Origin: Achatina immaculata
Lineage: Eukaryota; Mollusca; Gastropoda; Stylommatophora; Achatinidae
DNA length: 64,000 nt
Reading direction: 5' to 3'
NCBI GenBank assembly: GCA_009760885.1
Contig: CM019693.1
Coordinates: 47,498,751-47,562,750, forward strand
The translations under genes were made by a program, and so were the position numbers. Positions 32,743 to 43,984 of the stretch are shown piece after piece. Below the pieces are notes generated by a model. It did no database searches and had not been told where the DNA came from. It saw only the letters and a program-made list of their open reading frames with translations. How positions within the stretch are numbered: the stretch's first letter is position 1; each line of letters begins with the position of its first letter.

Positions 32743-32933
32743 ACTTGACTAGTTATATCTGCCTGTATGTATCCTCTCACTTGACTAGTTATATCTTCCT
32801 GTATGTATCCTCTCACTTGACTAGTTATATCTGCCTGTACATATCCTCTCACTTGACTAGTTATATCTGCCTGTATGTATCCTCTCACTTGACTAGTTAT
32901 ATCTTCCTGTATGTATCCTCTCACTTGACTAGT
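32743..32933. repeat. 36-bp minisatellite (first block)
   Basis: The unit CCTCTCACTTGACTAGTTAT then ATCTGCCTGTATGTAT is present about five times. It is the insertion target of retroposon copy 2. Confidence 0.95.
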
Positions 32934-34420
32934 GGTTCTAAGGACTGCAAATGCGCCACAAACAGCCTCTGGCAGTCAAGTCCAGCTCCTGGCCTTCCCG
33001 TGGCAGAACTGTTTAAACTGACAGGAGAAGGGGCGAGGGTGAATATCTGGCGCCTGAAAACCAGTTACTTAGGGTAGATGAGTGGCACGTTTGGTAGCTC
33101 ATCTGCCGCTGTTGGCGAGATCTTCAGCTGCCGTGCGTGGAGCGGTGCTCCTCCCGGCCAATGAAGAAATTTGCAAATGAGGTTGTCGCGCAGCATCACT
33201 GCGGAAAGGGTGATAGAAAGGATGGAGCGAAGCAAACAGTCAAATCATGGCACCTCTGGTCTGGAGGTCGGCCACGTCCTGAGTGCAGTCATGTCGGGTG
33301 AAATGCATGAACCGGCTTGTCCCAGAGGTTAAGACACTGCTGGCTTGACTCTTCAAATGCCGCGCGTGGAGTGAAGCTCCTCCCGGTTAAGGAAGTAAAT
33401 GCGGAAAAGAAATAAAGGTTGCTGTGCGGAGCCGATGGGAAAAGGTGATGGAAAGTGAAGTTTAACCGGTATGTCCAGTGGTATCGCTACGAGAGCTATA
33501 CCACGGCACCTCTGCTCTAGAGGCCACCCACGTCCGAAATACACCTACACTGGTGAAATATGCCTAAACCGGCACACACCAGGGGTGGAACTTGATGGCT
33601 GGACATGTCGTGCCACCTCCGCTCTAGAGGTCAGTAACGCCTGATAAACACCTATACTGGTGAATTTTGCCTAAACCGGCTCATACCAAGGGTGAATCTT
33701 GAAGGCTATGCATGTCACAGTACCTCTGCCCTGGAGGTCGGTCCTGTCCCAAACACGCCCATACTAGGATAATGCCTAAACCAGCTCAACCCAGGGGTAG
33801 AAGTCACTAGTGGCGAGGATTCGTCCTCCTGGACAAAAGCTCCATCCTGGTCACAACTAGGAAGGGTAGCGGCCACGACCGCAAAATGCTGAAGTCGGAG
33901 ACACTAGACCAGGGAAGTCTAGGTAGGCAACCACCTCTCACCCGGCGGGGATGTTTGCATATCCTAATCACGCTGAGGTTTTACGGTGAGAGAGTCCAAC
34001 CCGGGACTGGATGGGCAACCACCTCTCACCCGGCGGTGATACATGGGTATCTCAAAACACGTCGAAGTTTTCCGGTGAGAGAGTCCAACTCTGACCTGGG
34101 TGGGCTACCGCCTCTCGCCCAGTGGGGATGCACTGATGTCCTAAGCGCGTCGGGGTCTTCCAGTGAGAAAGTCCATTCCTAGACTAAACTGGTGCAATGA
34201 AAGCCACGGTGTCACGCAATCCCGCTTCAGAGACCCACCAAGAATACAGGCTAAAGCACTGTGATACTCTGAACCCCTTGTGGTCCTTTCGTGGATCTCA
34301 TGTGGTCTATTTTGGACCACACAGGGGACCGCGGGACCTAATGAGGACCACAGGCGTGAATTCAGTAGGTTCACAGTGCGGTTTTTGGTGGTGGAAGTGA
34401 ACGAAGAAGAAGAAGAAGAG
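32934..34420 (+). mobile_element. GC-rich GAA-tailed retroposon, copy 3
   Basis: Copied from copy 2 by the 1678-bp tandem duplication; same ends and same internal sequence. It carries the same 98-codon ORF at 33886-34182. Confidence 0.85.
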
Positions 34421-34765
34421 ACTTGACTAGTTATATCTGCCTGTATGTATCCTCTCACTTGACTAGTTATATCTTCCTGTATGTATCCTCTCACTTGACT
34501 AGTTATATCTGCCTGTACATATCCTCTCACTTGACTAGTTATATCTGCCTGTATGTATCCTCTCACTTGACTAGTTATATCTTCCTGTATGTATCCTCTC
34601 ACTTGACTAGTTATATCTGCCTATATGTATCCTCTCACTTGACTAGTTATATCTTCCTGTATGTATTCTCTCACTTGACTAGTTATATCTTCCTGTATGT
34701 ATCCTCTCACTTGACTAATTATATCTTCCTCTATGTATCCTCTCACTTGACTGTATCTGCTTGTA
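34421..34765. repeat. 36-bp minisatellite (second block)
   Basis: About nine to ten units of the repeat at 32743-32933, continuing after copy 3. The first five mirror the first block and the rest are more diverged. Confidence 0.95.
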
Positions 34766-35005
34766 TAATTCTGATGATTATGAAGAACTGCAGGGAGTGA
34801 CAAGGTACTGAGAGAGAATAGAAGCTTATCAAAAGTTAGTACAGTGTGGAGCAGTTTACACTGTTATGGTCATCAAGATAAGTTATCTCAAATGCCTTAT
34901 TCTCAAGAAATGACTGTGGTTTTCCAGCAAACTGTAGGCTGAGACACCATTTATACCAGAAGCTTAAAATTGGCCCGACAGACCTATGTGGCTGCGGCAA
35001 AGAGC
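34766..35005. other. No feature recognised
   Basis: Non-repetitive sequence between two minisatellites; no coding match. Confidence 0.3.
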
Positions 35006-35850
35006 AACAAACACCACATCCTCCAGAATTATCAGCTACACAACACACTCAGGCAAAGAACAACAGACACCACATCCTCCAGATTTATCAGCTACACAAC
35101 ATACTCAGGCAAAGAACAACAGACACCACATCCTCCAGAATTATCAGCTACACAACACACTCAGGCAAAGAGCAACAGACACCACATCCTCCAGAATTAT
35201 CAGCTACACAACACACTCAGGCAAAGAGACACAGACATCACATCCTCCAGAATTATCAGCTACACAACACACTCAGGCAAAAAGCAACAAATATCACATC
35301 CTCCAGAATTATCAGCTACACAATACATTCAGGCAAAGAGACACAGACATCACATCCTCCAGAATTATCAGCTACAAAACACACTCGGGCAAAGAGACAC
35401 AGACACCACATCCTCCAGAATTATCAGCTACACAACACACTCAGGCAAAGAGCAACAAATACCACATCCTCCAGAATTATCAGCTACACAATACACTCAG
35501 GCAAAGAGACACAGACATCACATCCTCCAGAATTATCAGCTACACAACACACTCAGGCAAAGAGCAACAAATACCACATCCTCCAGAATTATCAGCTACA
35601 CAATACACTCAGGCAAAGAGACACAGACATCACATCCTCCAGAATTATCAGCTACACAACACACTCAGGCAAAGAGCAAAAATACCACATCCTCCAGAAT
35701 TATCAGCTACACAACACACTCAGGCAAAGAGACACAGACATCACATCCTCCAGAATTATCAGCTACACAACACACTCAGGCAAAGAGCAACAAATACCAC
35801 ATCTTCCAGAATTATCAGCTACACAACACACTCAGGCAAAAGACCTGGCT
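35005..35850. repeat. 56-bp minisatellite, about 15 copies
   Basis: The unit contains CACATCCTCCAGAATTATCA then GCTACACAACACACTCAGGC. Two near-full-length ORFs exist in different frames because 56 is not a multiple of three and the unit has no stop in those phases; they are artefacts. Confidence 0.95.
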
Positions 35851-35994
35851 AGACCCCAGCCCCCTACAAGAGATGCTATACAGTTAAAACCTTAGAAAAG
35901 ATGTCACATTTGTGTGAGAGAAAGAGAGACTGGTGTTGATGTCTGAACAAATGATGAAGAAAGAATTCTTTATTAAATAGTGGAAAATAAATAG

Positions 35995-36300
35995 CAACAT
36001 TCTATAAAATGCAACAGTTCTAGCACTTGTGTAAATAGCCTTCTATAAAACACTAATAATAGCACTTGTGTAAATGGCCTTCCATAAACTACTAACAACA
36101 CTTCTGTAAATGATATTCTATAACATACTAATGATAACACTTGTGTAAATAGCCTTCTATAAAACACTAATAATAGCACTTGTGTAAATGGCCTTCTTTT
36201 AACTACTAATAACACTTCTGTAAATGACCTTCTATAACATACTAATGATAACACTTGTGTAAATAATCTTCCATAAAATAATAGTGTAAATAACTTGTGT
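35995..36300. repeat. About 45-bp minisatellite, 6 copies
   Basis: Units contain AGCACTTGTGTAAATGGCCT and CTATAAAACACTAATAATA-like sequence. It ends about 100 bp upstream of YDJC exon 1. Confidence 0.85.
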
Positions 36301-36403
36301 AAACAGCAACATTTCTGTCTCATGTGGAATGTCACAAGTTTATATGACATTAGATTCTCTGATTGTCATTGGCTGTCATGAATGTTCACAATTTCTGTTG
36401 CAG

Positions 36404-36577
36404 ACATGAAGCGCTATCTCATTGTTACAGGGGATGATTTTGGTTTTAGTACTGAGAGGAACGCTGGTGTGATGGAGGCCTTCCATCGAGGTGCAATCAA
36501 AAGTGCCTCCATCTTGCTAAACTGCACTGGCACAGATGAAGCCGTCTCACTCTTCAAATCTAGCAGCCTTTGTCCAG
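36404..36577 (+). CDS. YDJC: YDJC carbohydrate deacetylase, first coding exon
   Basis: Acceptor TTCTGTTGCAG at 36393-36403 precedes ACATG, so a 5' UTR exon probably lies upstream. From ATG at 36406 the exon encodes 57 residues beginning MKRYLIVTGDDFGFSTERN. The DDFG motif is the family's first metal/catalytic Asp region, followed by GVMEAFHRGAIKSASILLN. The donor is CCAG|GTCAGT at 36577, phase 1. YDJC-type enzymes are metal-dependent hydrolases of the glycoside-deacetylase fold that remove acetyl groups from N-acetylated sugars. An in-frame ATG further upstream (36382) lies across the acceptor and is unlikely. Confidence 0.85.
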
Positions 36578-36710
36578 GTCAGTTGAGCGTGTTACGCCAG
36601 TCAACAAGAAAAAAATGGGGCGAGAAAGTATGAGACCGGAAAAGTTATATTGGTTCTAGGTTTCAAGATAGTTAATGTTGTAACAAAACAAAATATTTCA
36701 CTTAGTAAGT

Positions 36711-37666
36711 GATAAAGTGAAGTTTAATTGATATGTCCAGTAGTATCGCTGCGAGAGCTACACATACCACGGCGCCTCTGCTCTAGAGGCCAGCCACGTC
36801 CGAAATACACCTACACTGGTGAAATATGCCTAAACTGGCACATACCAGGGGTGGAACTTGATGGCTAGACATGTCATGCCACCTCTGCTCTAGAGGTCGG
36901 TCACGCCTGATATACACCCATACTGGTGAATTTTGCCTAAACTGGCTCATACCAGGGGTGAATCTTGAAGGCTACCATGGCACAGTACCTCTGCTCTAGA
37001 GGTCGGTCACGTCCCAAACACGCCCATACTGGGATAATATGCCTAAACCGGCTCAACCCAGGGGTAGAAGTCACTAGTGGCGAGGATTCGTCCTCCTGAA
37101 CAAAAGCTCCATCCTAGGGTAGCGGCCATGACTACAAAATGCTGAAGTTGGAGACACTGGACCAGGGCAGTCTAGATAGGCAACCACCTCTCACCCGGCA
37201 GGGATGTTTGCGTATCCTAATCATGCTGAGGTTTTCCGATGAGAAAGTCCAACTCTGGACTGGATGGGCAACCACCTCTCACCCGGCGGTGATACACGGG
37301 TATCTCAAAACATGTCGAGGTTTTCCGGTGAGAAGGTCCAACTCTGGCCTGGGTGGGCTACCGCCTCTCACCCAGTGGGGATGCACTGATATCCTAAACA
37401 CGTCGATGTCTTCCGGTGAGAAAGTCCAACTCTAGACTAAACTAGGGCAACGAAAACCACAGTGTCATGCAATCTGCTTCAGAGACCCACCAAGAACACA
37501 GGCTAAAGCCCTGCGATACTCTGAACCCCTTGTGGTCCTTTCGGGGATCTCGTGTGGTCCCAAAAGGACACAGGAGACCACGGGACCTAACGAGGACCAC
37601 AGGCGTAAATTCAGTAGGATCACAGAGCAGTTTTGGTTGTAGAAGCGAACGAAGAAGAAGAAGAAG
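36711..37666 (+). mobile_element. GC-rich GAA-tailed retroposon, copy 4 (5' truncated, with TSD)
   Basis: 956 bp starting at GATAAAGTGAAGTTTAATTG, internal to the full element, and ending with the (GAA)n tail. It is flanked by the 11-bp repeat ACTTAGTAAGT at 36700-36710 and 37667-37677. The 5' truncation with a target duplication and 3' tail is the signature of target-primed reverse transcription. It is clearly diverged from copies 2/3 (for example TCGGTGAG.. and GGACACAGGAGACCACGG forms), so it is an independent insertion. It carries the 98-codon ORF at 37139-37435. Confidence 0.88.
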
Positions 37667-37724
37667 ACTTAGTAAGTCTGTGGGAGAATGTAATCCTTGT
37701 TTATTGTCTTCAGTTTTATTTGTA

Positions 37725-38155
37725 TTCTTCTGTCTCGTCTTTCATCACATTCCAACAGTAGCTGCCAGGCACAGGTGGGTTCCTATTGCCCTGCTATCTT
37801 CTTTCCGTTGCTGAAATGTCTCGGTGGAAGCATTTCCCATGTTACTTATGCACTGCGCACCAGCTTTAGGTAAAGAAAGCAAGATGAGAATCAAGAAAGG
37901 GGATCTTGAGTGACAAGTTGCAACTAAATTGTTGGTATGCTGTCAGTTATTAGTTTTCAGATCTTCTGTTTCCCAGGAATTATGATGAAAAATTTTAAAG
38001 GCTTCCAAAACTGCTTTCTTGTTTCATTGAAGAATTGGGTCAGTGTTTTCATTTATAAACAGTTCAGACATCTCCAGGTCAACAAAGATTCCCTCCCTCA
38101 GCTTGGCATGAGTCAGCTGCATTTTCTCCTCAAGCACTGGAAAACCTCTCCCACC
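37725..38155 (-). pseudogene. Fossil fragment of the transposase-like family (see 55.3 kb), copy 1
   Basis: The minus strand, reading down from 38130 with frameshifts, gives THAKLREGIFV, then CNLSLKIPFLDSHLAFF, then GKCFHRDISATERR, then SYCWNVMKDETEEYK. These are decayed versions of the blocks seen at 56.7-57.0 kb (CNMNVKIHYLHSHLEHF, GERFHQDIKTMEARY, DYCWNLMRD). It is from a different subfamily, and the retroposon copy 4 inserted beside its end. Confidence 0.65.
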
Positions 38156-38159
38156 TGAT

Positions 38160-38430
38160 TCATCCCCTTGACATCTTTGTTAGCCCTAGTTTAATATATC
38201 CTCTTGATGTCTTCATTAGCCCTAGTTTAATACATCCTTTGGCATCTTTGTTAGCCCTAGTTTAATATATCCCCTTGACATCTTTGTTAGCCCTAGTTTA
38301 ATATATCCCTTTGACGTCTTTGTTAGCCCTAGTTTAATATATCCCCTTGACATCTTTGTTAGCCCTAGTTTAATATATCCCTTTGATGTCTTTGTTACCC
38401 TAGTTTAATATATCCCTTTGATGTCTTTGT
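38160..38430. repeat. 36-bp minisatellite (first block)
   Basis: The unit CCCCTTGATGTCTTTGTTAG then CCCTAGTTTAATATAT is present about seven times, and is truncated at the duplication junction. Confidence 0.93.
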
Positions 38431-38548
38431 TACGCCAGTCAACAAGAAAAAAATGGGGCGAGAAAGTATGAGACCGGAAAAGTTATATTGGTTCTAGGTT
38501 TCAAGATAGTTAATGTTGTAACAAAACAAAATATTTCACTTAGTAAGT

Positions 38549-39517
38549 GATAAAGTGAAGTTTAATTGATATGTCCAGTAGTATCGCTGCGAGAGCTACA
38601 CATACCACGGCGCCTCTGCTCTAGAGGCCAGCCACGTCCGAAATACACCTACACTGGTGAAATATGCCTAAACTGGCACATACCAGGGGTGGAACTTGAT
38701 GGCTAGACATGTCATGCCACCTCGCTCTAGAGGTCGGTCACGCCTGATATACACCCATACTGGTGAATTTTGCCTAAACTGGCTCATACCAGGGGTGAAT
38801 CTTGAAGGCTACCATGGCACAGTACCTCTGCTCTAGAGGTCGGTCACGTCCCAAACACGCCCATACTGGGATAATATGCCTAAACCGGCTCAACCCAGGG
38901 GTAGAAGTCACTAGTGGCGAGGATTCGTCCTCCTGAACAAAAGCTCCATCCTGGTCACAATTAGGAAGGGTAGCAGCCATGACTACAAAATGCTGAAGTC
39001 GGAGACACTGGACCAGGGCAGTCTAGATAGGCAACCACCTCTCACCCGGCGGGGATGTTTGCGTATCCTAATCATGCTGAGGTTTTCCAATGAGAAAGTC
39101 CAACTCTGGACTGGATGGGCAACCACCTCTCACCCGGTGGTGATACACGGGTATCTCAAAACATGTCGAGGTTTTCCGGTGAGAAGGTCCAACTCTGGCC
39201 TGGGTGGGCTACCGCCTCTCACCCAGTGGGGATGCACTGATATCCTAAACACGTCGATGTCTTCCGGTGAGAAAGTCCAACTCTAGACTAAACTAGGGCA
39301 ACGAAAACCACAGTGTCATGCAATCTGCTTCAGAGACCCACCAAGAACACAGGCTAAAGCCCTGCGATACTCTGAACCCCTTGTGGTCCTTTCGGGGATC
39401 TCGTGTGGTCCCAAAAGGACACAGGAGACCACGGGACCTAACGAGGACCACAGGCGTAAATTCAGTAGGATCACAGAGCAGTTTTGGTTGTAGAAGCGAA
39501 CGAAGAAGAAGAAGAAG
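38549..39517 (+). mobile_element. GC-rich GAA-tailed retroposon, copy 5
   Basis: Tandem-duplicated partner of copy 4, with the same flanking ACTTAGTAAGT repeats. It retains a 20-bp stretch (TGGTCACAATTAGGAAGGGT region) that is deleted in copy 4. The 98-codon ORF is at 38990-39286. Confidence 0.85.
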
Positions 39518-39575
39518 ACTTAGTAAGTCTGTGGGAGAATGTAATCCTTGTTTATTGTCTTCAGTTTTATTTGTA

Positions 39576-40008
39576 TTCTTCTGTCTCGTCTTTCATCACA
39601 TTCCAACAGTAGCTGCCAGGCACAGGTGGGTTCCTATTGCCCTGCTATCTTCTTTCCGTTGCTGAAATGTCTCGGTGGAAGCATTTCCCATGTTACTTAT
39701 GCACTGCGCACCAGCTTTAGGTAAAGAAAGCAAGATGAGAATCAAGAAAGGGGATCTTGAGTGACAAGTTGCAACTAAATTGTTGGTATGCTGTCAGTTA
39801 TTAGTTTTCAGATCTTCTGTTTCCCAGGAATTATGATGAAAAATTTTAAAGGCTTCCAAAACTGCTTTCTTGTTTCATTGAAGAATTGGATCAGTGTTTT
39901 CATTTATAAACAGTTCAGACATCTCCAGGTCAACAAAGATTCCCTCCCCTGAGCTTGGCATGAGTCAGCTGCATTTTCTCCTCAAGCACTGGAAAACCTC
40001 TCCCACCT
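39576..40008 (-). pseudogene. Fossil transposase-like fragment, copy 2
   Basis: Duplicate of 37725-38155 with the same stops and frameshifts, plus a one-base insertion near 39948. Confidence 0.65.
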
Positions 40009-40009
40009 G

Positions 40010-40705
40010 ATTCATCCCCTTGACATCTTTGTTAGCCCTAGTTTAATATATCCTCTTGATGTCTTCATTAGCCCTAGTTTAATACATCCTTTGGCATCTT
40101 TGTTAGCCCTAGTTTAATATATCCCCTTGACATCTTTGTTAGCCCTAGTTTAATATATCCCTTTGACGTCTTTGTTAGCCCTAGTTTAATATATCCCCTT
40201 GACATCTTTGTTAGCCCTAGTTTAATATATCCCCTTGACATCTTTGTTAGCCCTTGTTTAATATATCCCTTTGATGTCTTTGTTACCCTAGTTTAATATA
40301 TCCCCTTGATGTCTTTGTTACCCTAGTTTAATATATCCCCTTGATGTCTTTGTTACCCTAGTTTAATATATCCCCTTGATGTCTTTGTTAGCCCTAGTTT
40401 AATATATCCCCTTGATGTCTTTGTTAGCCCTAGTTTAATATATCCCTTTGATGTCTTTGTTACCCAAGTTTAATATATCCCCTTGATGTCTTTGTTAGCC
40501 CTAGTTTAATATATCCCTTTGATGTCTTTGTTACCCTAGTTTAATATATCCCCTTGATGTCTTCGTTACCCATAGTTTAATATACCCCTTTGACGTCTTA
40601 ATTAGCACTAGTTTAATTTACCCCCTTGACGTCTTCATTAGCACCAGTATAATATACCCCATTGACGTCTTCATTAGCACTAGTTTAATATACCCCCTTG
40701 ACAAC
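40010..40705. repeat. 36-bp minisatellite (second, longer block)
   Basis: About 19 units of the 38.16-38.43 kb repeat. The last four (from about 40565) are diverged (GACGTCTTCATTAGCACTAG form). Confidence 0.93.
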
Positions 40706-40893
40706 TTTGTTAAGAGGCAGAATGGTTTTACTGACCTCAGCTAGATAACTTTTCTAGAAATTCTTGTTTCCAGACTTCAGTATTTCTTTTTTTTTTCAGG
40801 CCAGATTTCTCTTCTGTAATGTGAAGACCTAATCCGGCTGTCCCATTCACACAGAAAAAGCAACACTTGGCATGCCCTAACTGCATTCTAAGT

Positions 40894-42374
40894 CTTCTTC
40901 TTCTTCTTCGTTCACTTCTACCACCAAAAACCGCACTGTGAACCTACTGAATTCACGCATGTGGTCCTCGTTAGGTCCCGTGGTCCCCTGTGTGGTCCAA
41001 AATAGACCACACGAGTTCCACGAAAGGACGACAAGGGGTTCAGAGTATCACAGTGCTTTAGCCTGTATTCTTGGTGGGTCTCGGAAGCGGGATTGCGTGA
41101 CACCGTGGTTTTCATTGCACCAGTTTGGTCTAGGGTTGGACTTTCTCACCGGAAGACCTCGACGTGTTTGGAATATCAGTGCATCCCCGCTGGGTGAGAG
41201 GCGTTAGCCCACCCAGGCCAGAGTTGGACTTTCTCACCGGAAAACCTCGACGTGTTTTGAGATACCCGTGTATCACCGCCGGGTGAGAGGTGGTTGCCCA
41301 TCCAGTCCAGGGTTGGACTTTCTCACTGGAAAACCTCAGCGTGATTAGGATACGCAGACATCCCCGCCGGGTGAGAGGTGGTTGCCTATCTAGACTTCCT
41401 TGGTCCAGTGTCTCCGACTTCAGCATTTTGCGGTCGTGGCCGCTACCCTTCCTAGTTGTGACCAGGATGGAGCTTTTGTCCAGGAGGACGAATCCTCGCC
41501 ACTAGTGACTTCTACCCCTGGGTTGAGCCGGTTTAGGCATTTCCCAGTATGGGCGTGTTTGGGACGGGACCGACCTCTAGGGCAGAGGTACTGTGACATT
41601 CATAGCCTTCAAGATTCACCCCTGGTATGAGCCGGTTTATGCAAAATTCACCAGTATGGGTGTTTATCAGGCGTTACCGACCTCTAGAGCGGAGGTGGCA
41701 TGACATGTCTAGCCATCGAGTTCCACCCCTGGTGTGTGCCGGTTTAGGCATATTTCACCAGTGTAGGTGTATTTCGGACGTAGGCGGCCTCTAGAGCAGA
41801 GGTGCCGTGGTATAGCTCTCGTAGCGATACTACTGGACATACCAGGTTAAACTTCACTTTCCACCACCTTTTCCCATCGGCGCCGCACAGCAACCTTTAT
41901 TTCCGCACTTACTTCCTTAACCGGGAGGAGCTTCACTCCACGCGCGGCATTTGAAAAGTCAAGCCAGCAGTGACTTAACCTCTGGGACAAGCCGGTTCAT
42001 GCATTTCACCCGATATGACTGCACTCAGGACGTGGCTGACCTCCAGACCAGAGGTGCCGTGATTTGTCTGTTTGCTTCGCTTTATTCTTTCAACCACCTT
42101 TTCCGCAGTGATGCTGCGCGGCAACCTCATTTGCAAATTTCTCCATTGGCCGGGAAGAGCACTGCTCCACGCACGGCAGCTGAAGATCTCGCCAACAGTG
42201 GCAGATGAGCTACCAAACGTGACACTCATCTACCCTAAGTAACTGGTTTTCAGGCGCCAGATATTCGCCCTCGCCCCTTCTCCTGTCAGTTTAAACAGTT
42301 CTGCCACGGGAAGGCCAGGAGCTGGACTTGACTGCCAGAGGCTGTTTGTGGCGCGTTTGCAGTCCTTAGAACCA
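40894..42374 (-). mobile_element. GC-rich GAA-tailed retroposon, copy 6 (full length, with TSD)
   Basis: A 1481-bp complete copy in reverse orientation, from (CTT)n at 40894 to the 5' end (complement of GGTTCTAAGGACTGC) at 42374. It is flanked by the 10-bp repeat CATTCTAAGT at 40884-40893 and 42375-42384. In unique rather than repetitive flank, this copy best defines both ends of the element. The 98-codon ORF is at 41130-41426 on the minus strand. It differs from copies 2 and 4 at many positions, so it is a third independent insertion. Confidence 0.9.
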
Positions 42375-42384
42375 CATTCTAAGT

Positions 42385-42718
42385 AAAACTGTACTAACTA
42401 AGTAATTGTAAACACAAAATATGCGGAATTCCCTTTTCCTGCAAGGATACTTAAAAAAGGGTGATTTCAGAAACTAGGTGACATTATTTCCTGTAAGTCG
42501 ATTGTTTATCTGAGGTATGACACCATCTTGATCAGAGAAAGCTTGAAGTTTTCCAGTGACAGACAAAAATTTAGAAGAAAAATGGTAAGTTAGGTCAGAA
42601 CTACATTGGAAGAGCAACAAATGGAATCTGAAAGTGGTTCTAGCTCTGAGACTAGTTCTGATGTCTTTACAAGTGAGATTAGATGGTAATTGATATTTTT
42701 ATCATAGTTTTGTCATGT
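42385..42718. other. Intronic flank, possible short ORF only
   Basis: Contains ATGGAATCTGAAAGTGGTTC and a downstream GATG|GTAATT that could look like a mini-exon. The encoded Ser-rich 20-odd residues do not match YDJC or anything else I know. Duplicated at 43995-44331. Confidence 0.25.
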
Positions 42719-43984
42719 TTTTCATTGCACCAGTTTGGTCTAGGGTTGGACTTTCTCACCGGAAGACCTCGACGTGTTTGGAATATCAGTGCATCCCCGC
42801 TGGGTGAGAGGCGTTAGCCCACCCAGGCCAGAGTTGGACTTTCTCACCGGAAAACCTCGACGTGTTTTGAGATACCCGTGTATCACCGCCGGGTGAGAGG
42901 TGGTTGCCCATCCAGTCCAGGGTTGGACTTTCTCACTGGAAAACCTCAGCGTGATTAGGATACGCAGACATCCCCGCCGGGTGAGAGGTGGTTGCCTATC
43001 TAGACTTCCTTGGTCCAGTGTCTCCGACTTCAGCATTTTGCGGTCGTGGCCGCTACCCTTCCTAGTTGTGACCAGGATGGAGCTTTTGTCCAGGAGGACG
43101 AATCCTCGCCACTAGTGACTTCTACCCCTGGGTTGAGCCGGTTTAGGCATTTCCCAGTATGGGCGTGTTTGGGACGGGACCGACCTCTAGGGCAGAGGTA
43201 CTGTGACATTCATAGCCTTCAAGATTCACCCCTGGTATGAGCCGGTTTATGCAAAATTCACCAGTATGGGTGTTTATCAGGCGTTACCGACCTCTAGAGC
43301 GGAGGTGGCATGACATGTCTAGCCATCGAGTTCCACCCCTGGTGTGTGCCGGTTTAGGCATATTTCACCAGTGTAGGTGTATTTCGGACGTAGGCGGCCT
43401 CTAGAGCAGAGGTGCCGTGGTATAGCTCTCGTAGCGATACTACTGGACATACCAGGTTAAACTTCACTTTCCACCACCTTTTCCCATCGGCGCCGCACAG
43501 CAACCTTTATTTCCGCACTTACTTCCTTAACCGGGAGGAGCTTCACTCCACGCGCGGCATTTGAAAAGTCAAGCCAGCAGTGACTTAACCTCTGGGACAA
43601 GCCGGTTCATGCATTTCACCCGATATGACTGCACTCAGGACGTGGCTGACCTCCAGACCAGAGGTGCCGTGATTTGTCTGTTTGCTTCGCTTTATTCTTT
43701 CAACCACCTTTTCCGCAGTGATGCTGCGCGGCAACCTCATTTGCAAATTTCTCCATTGGCCGGGAAGAGCACTGCTCCACGCACGGCAGCTGAAGATCTC
43801 GCCAACAGTGGCAGATGAGCTACCAAACGTGACACTCATCTACCCTAAGTAACTGGTTTTCAGGCGCCAGATATTCGCCCTCGCCCCTTCTCCTGTCAGT
43901 TTAAACAGTTCTGCCACGGGAAGGCCAGGAGCTGGACTTGACTGCCAGAGGCTGTTTGTGGCGCGTTTGCAGTCCTTAGAACCA
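42719..43984 (-). mobile_element. GC-rich retroposon, copy 7 (lacks 3' tail)
   Basis: Tandem-duplication product of copy 6, missing the last about 220 bp (hairpin and GAA tail). The same 5' end and target repeat CATTCTAAGT follow at 43985. Confidence 0.85.

Larger units (their letters stand above)
31256..34611. repeat. 1678-bp perfect-looking tandem duplication
   Basis: 31256-32933 and 32934-34611 are head-to-tail copies that appear identical by eye. They include a full GC-rich retroposon and five 36-bp minisatellite units. The shared minisatellite at both ends points to unequal exchange between repeat units. Confidence 0.93.
36590..40270. repeat. 1.84-kb tandem duplication within YDJC intron 1
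   Basis: 36590-38428 recurs at 38429-40270. The junction shares GTTAC: GTTACGCCAGTCAAC at 36589 and, at 38429, the minisatellite unit's GTTAC continuing into GCCAGTCAAC. Each copy carries a 5'-truncated GC-rich retroposon, a fossil transposase-like fragment and the start of a 36-bp minisatellite. Copies differ by only a few bases. Confidence 0.93.

Noticed and set aside
34970..35887. 305-codon ORF rich in Thr/Ser/His
   Set aside because: Generated by the 56-bp minisatellite; an equally long ORF exists in another frame.
36382..36405. Upstream in-frame ATG (MFTISVAD) as YDJC start
   Set aside because: A strong acceptor (TTCTGTTGCAG) lies between it and the conserved start, so these codons are likely intronic.
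40790..40830. Poly-T then CAG at 40789-40800 as acceptor of the missing YDJC exon
   Set aside because: In the required phase it meets a stop after a few codons (GQISLL then TAA).
42606..42680. Short Ser-rich exon as the missing YDJC exon
   Set aside because: The encoded residues lack GLHxN and do not match the family, and the acceptor is poor.
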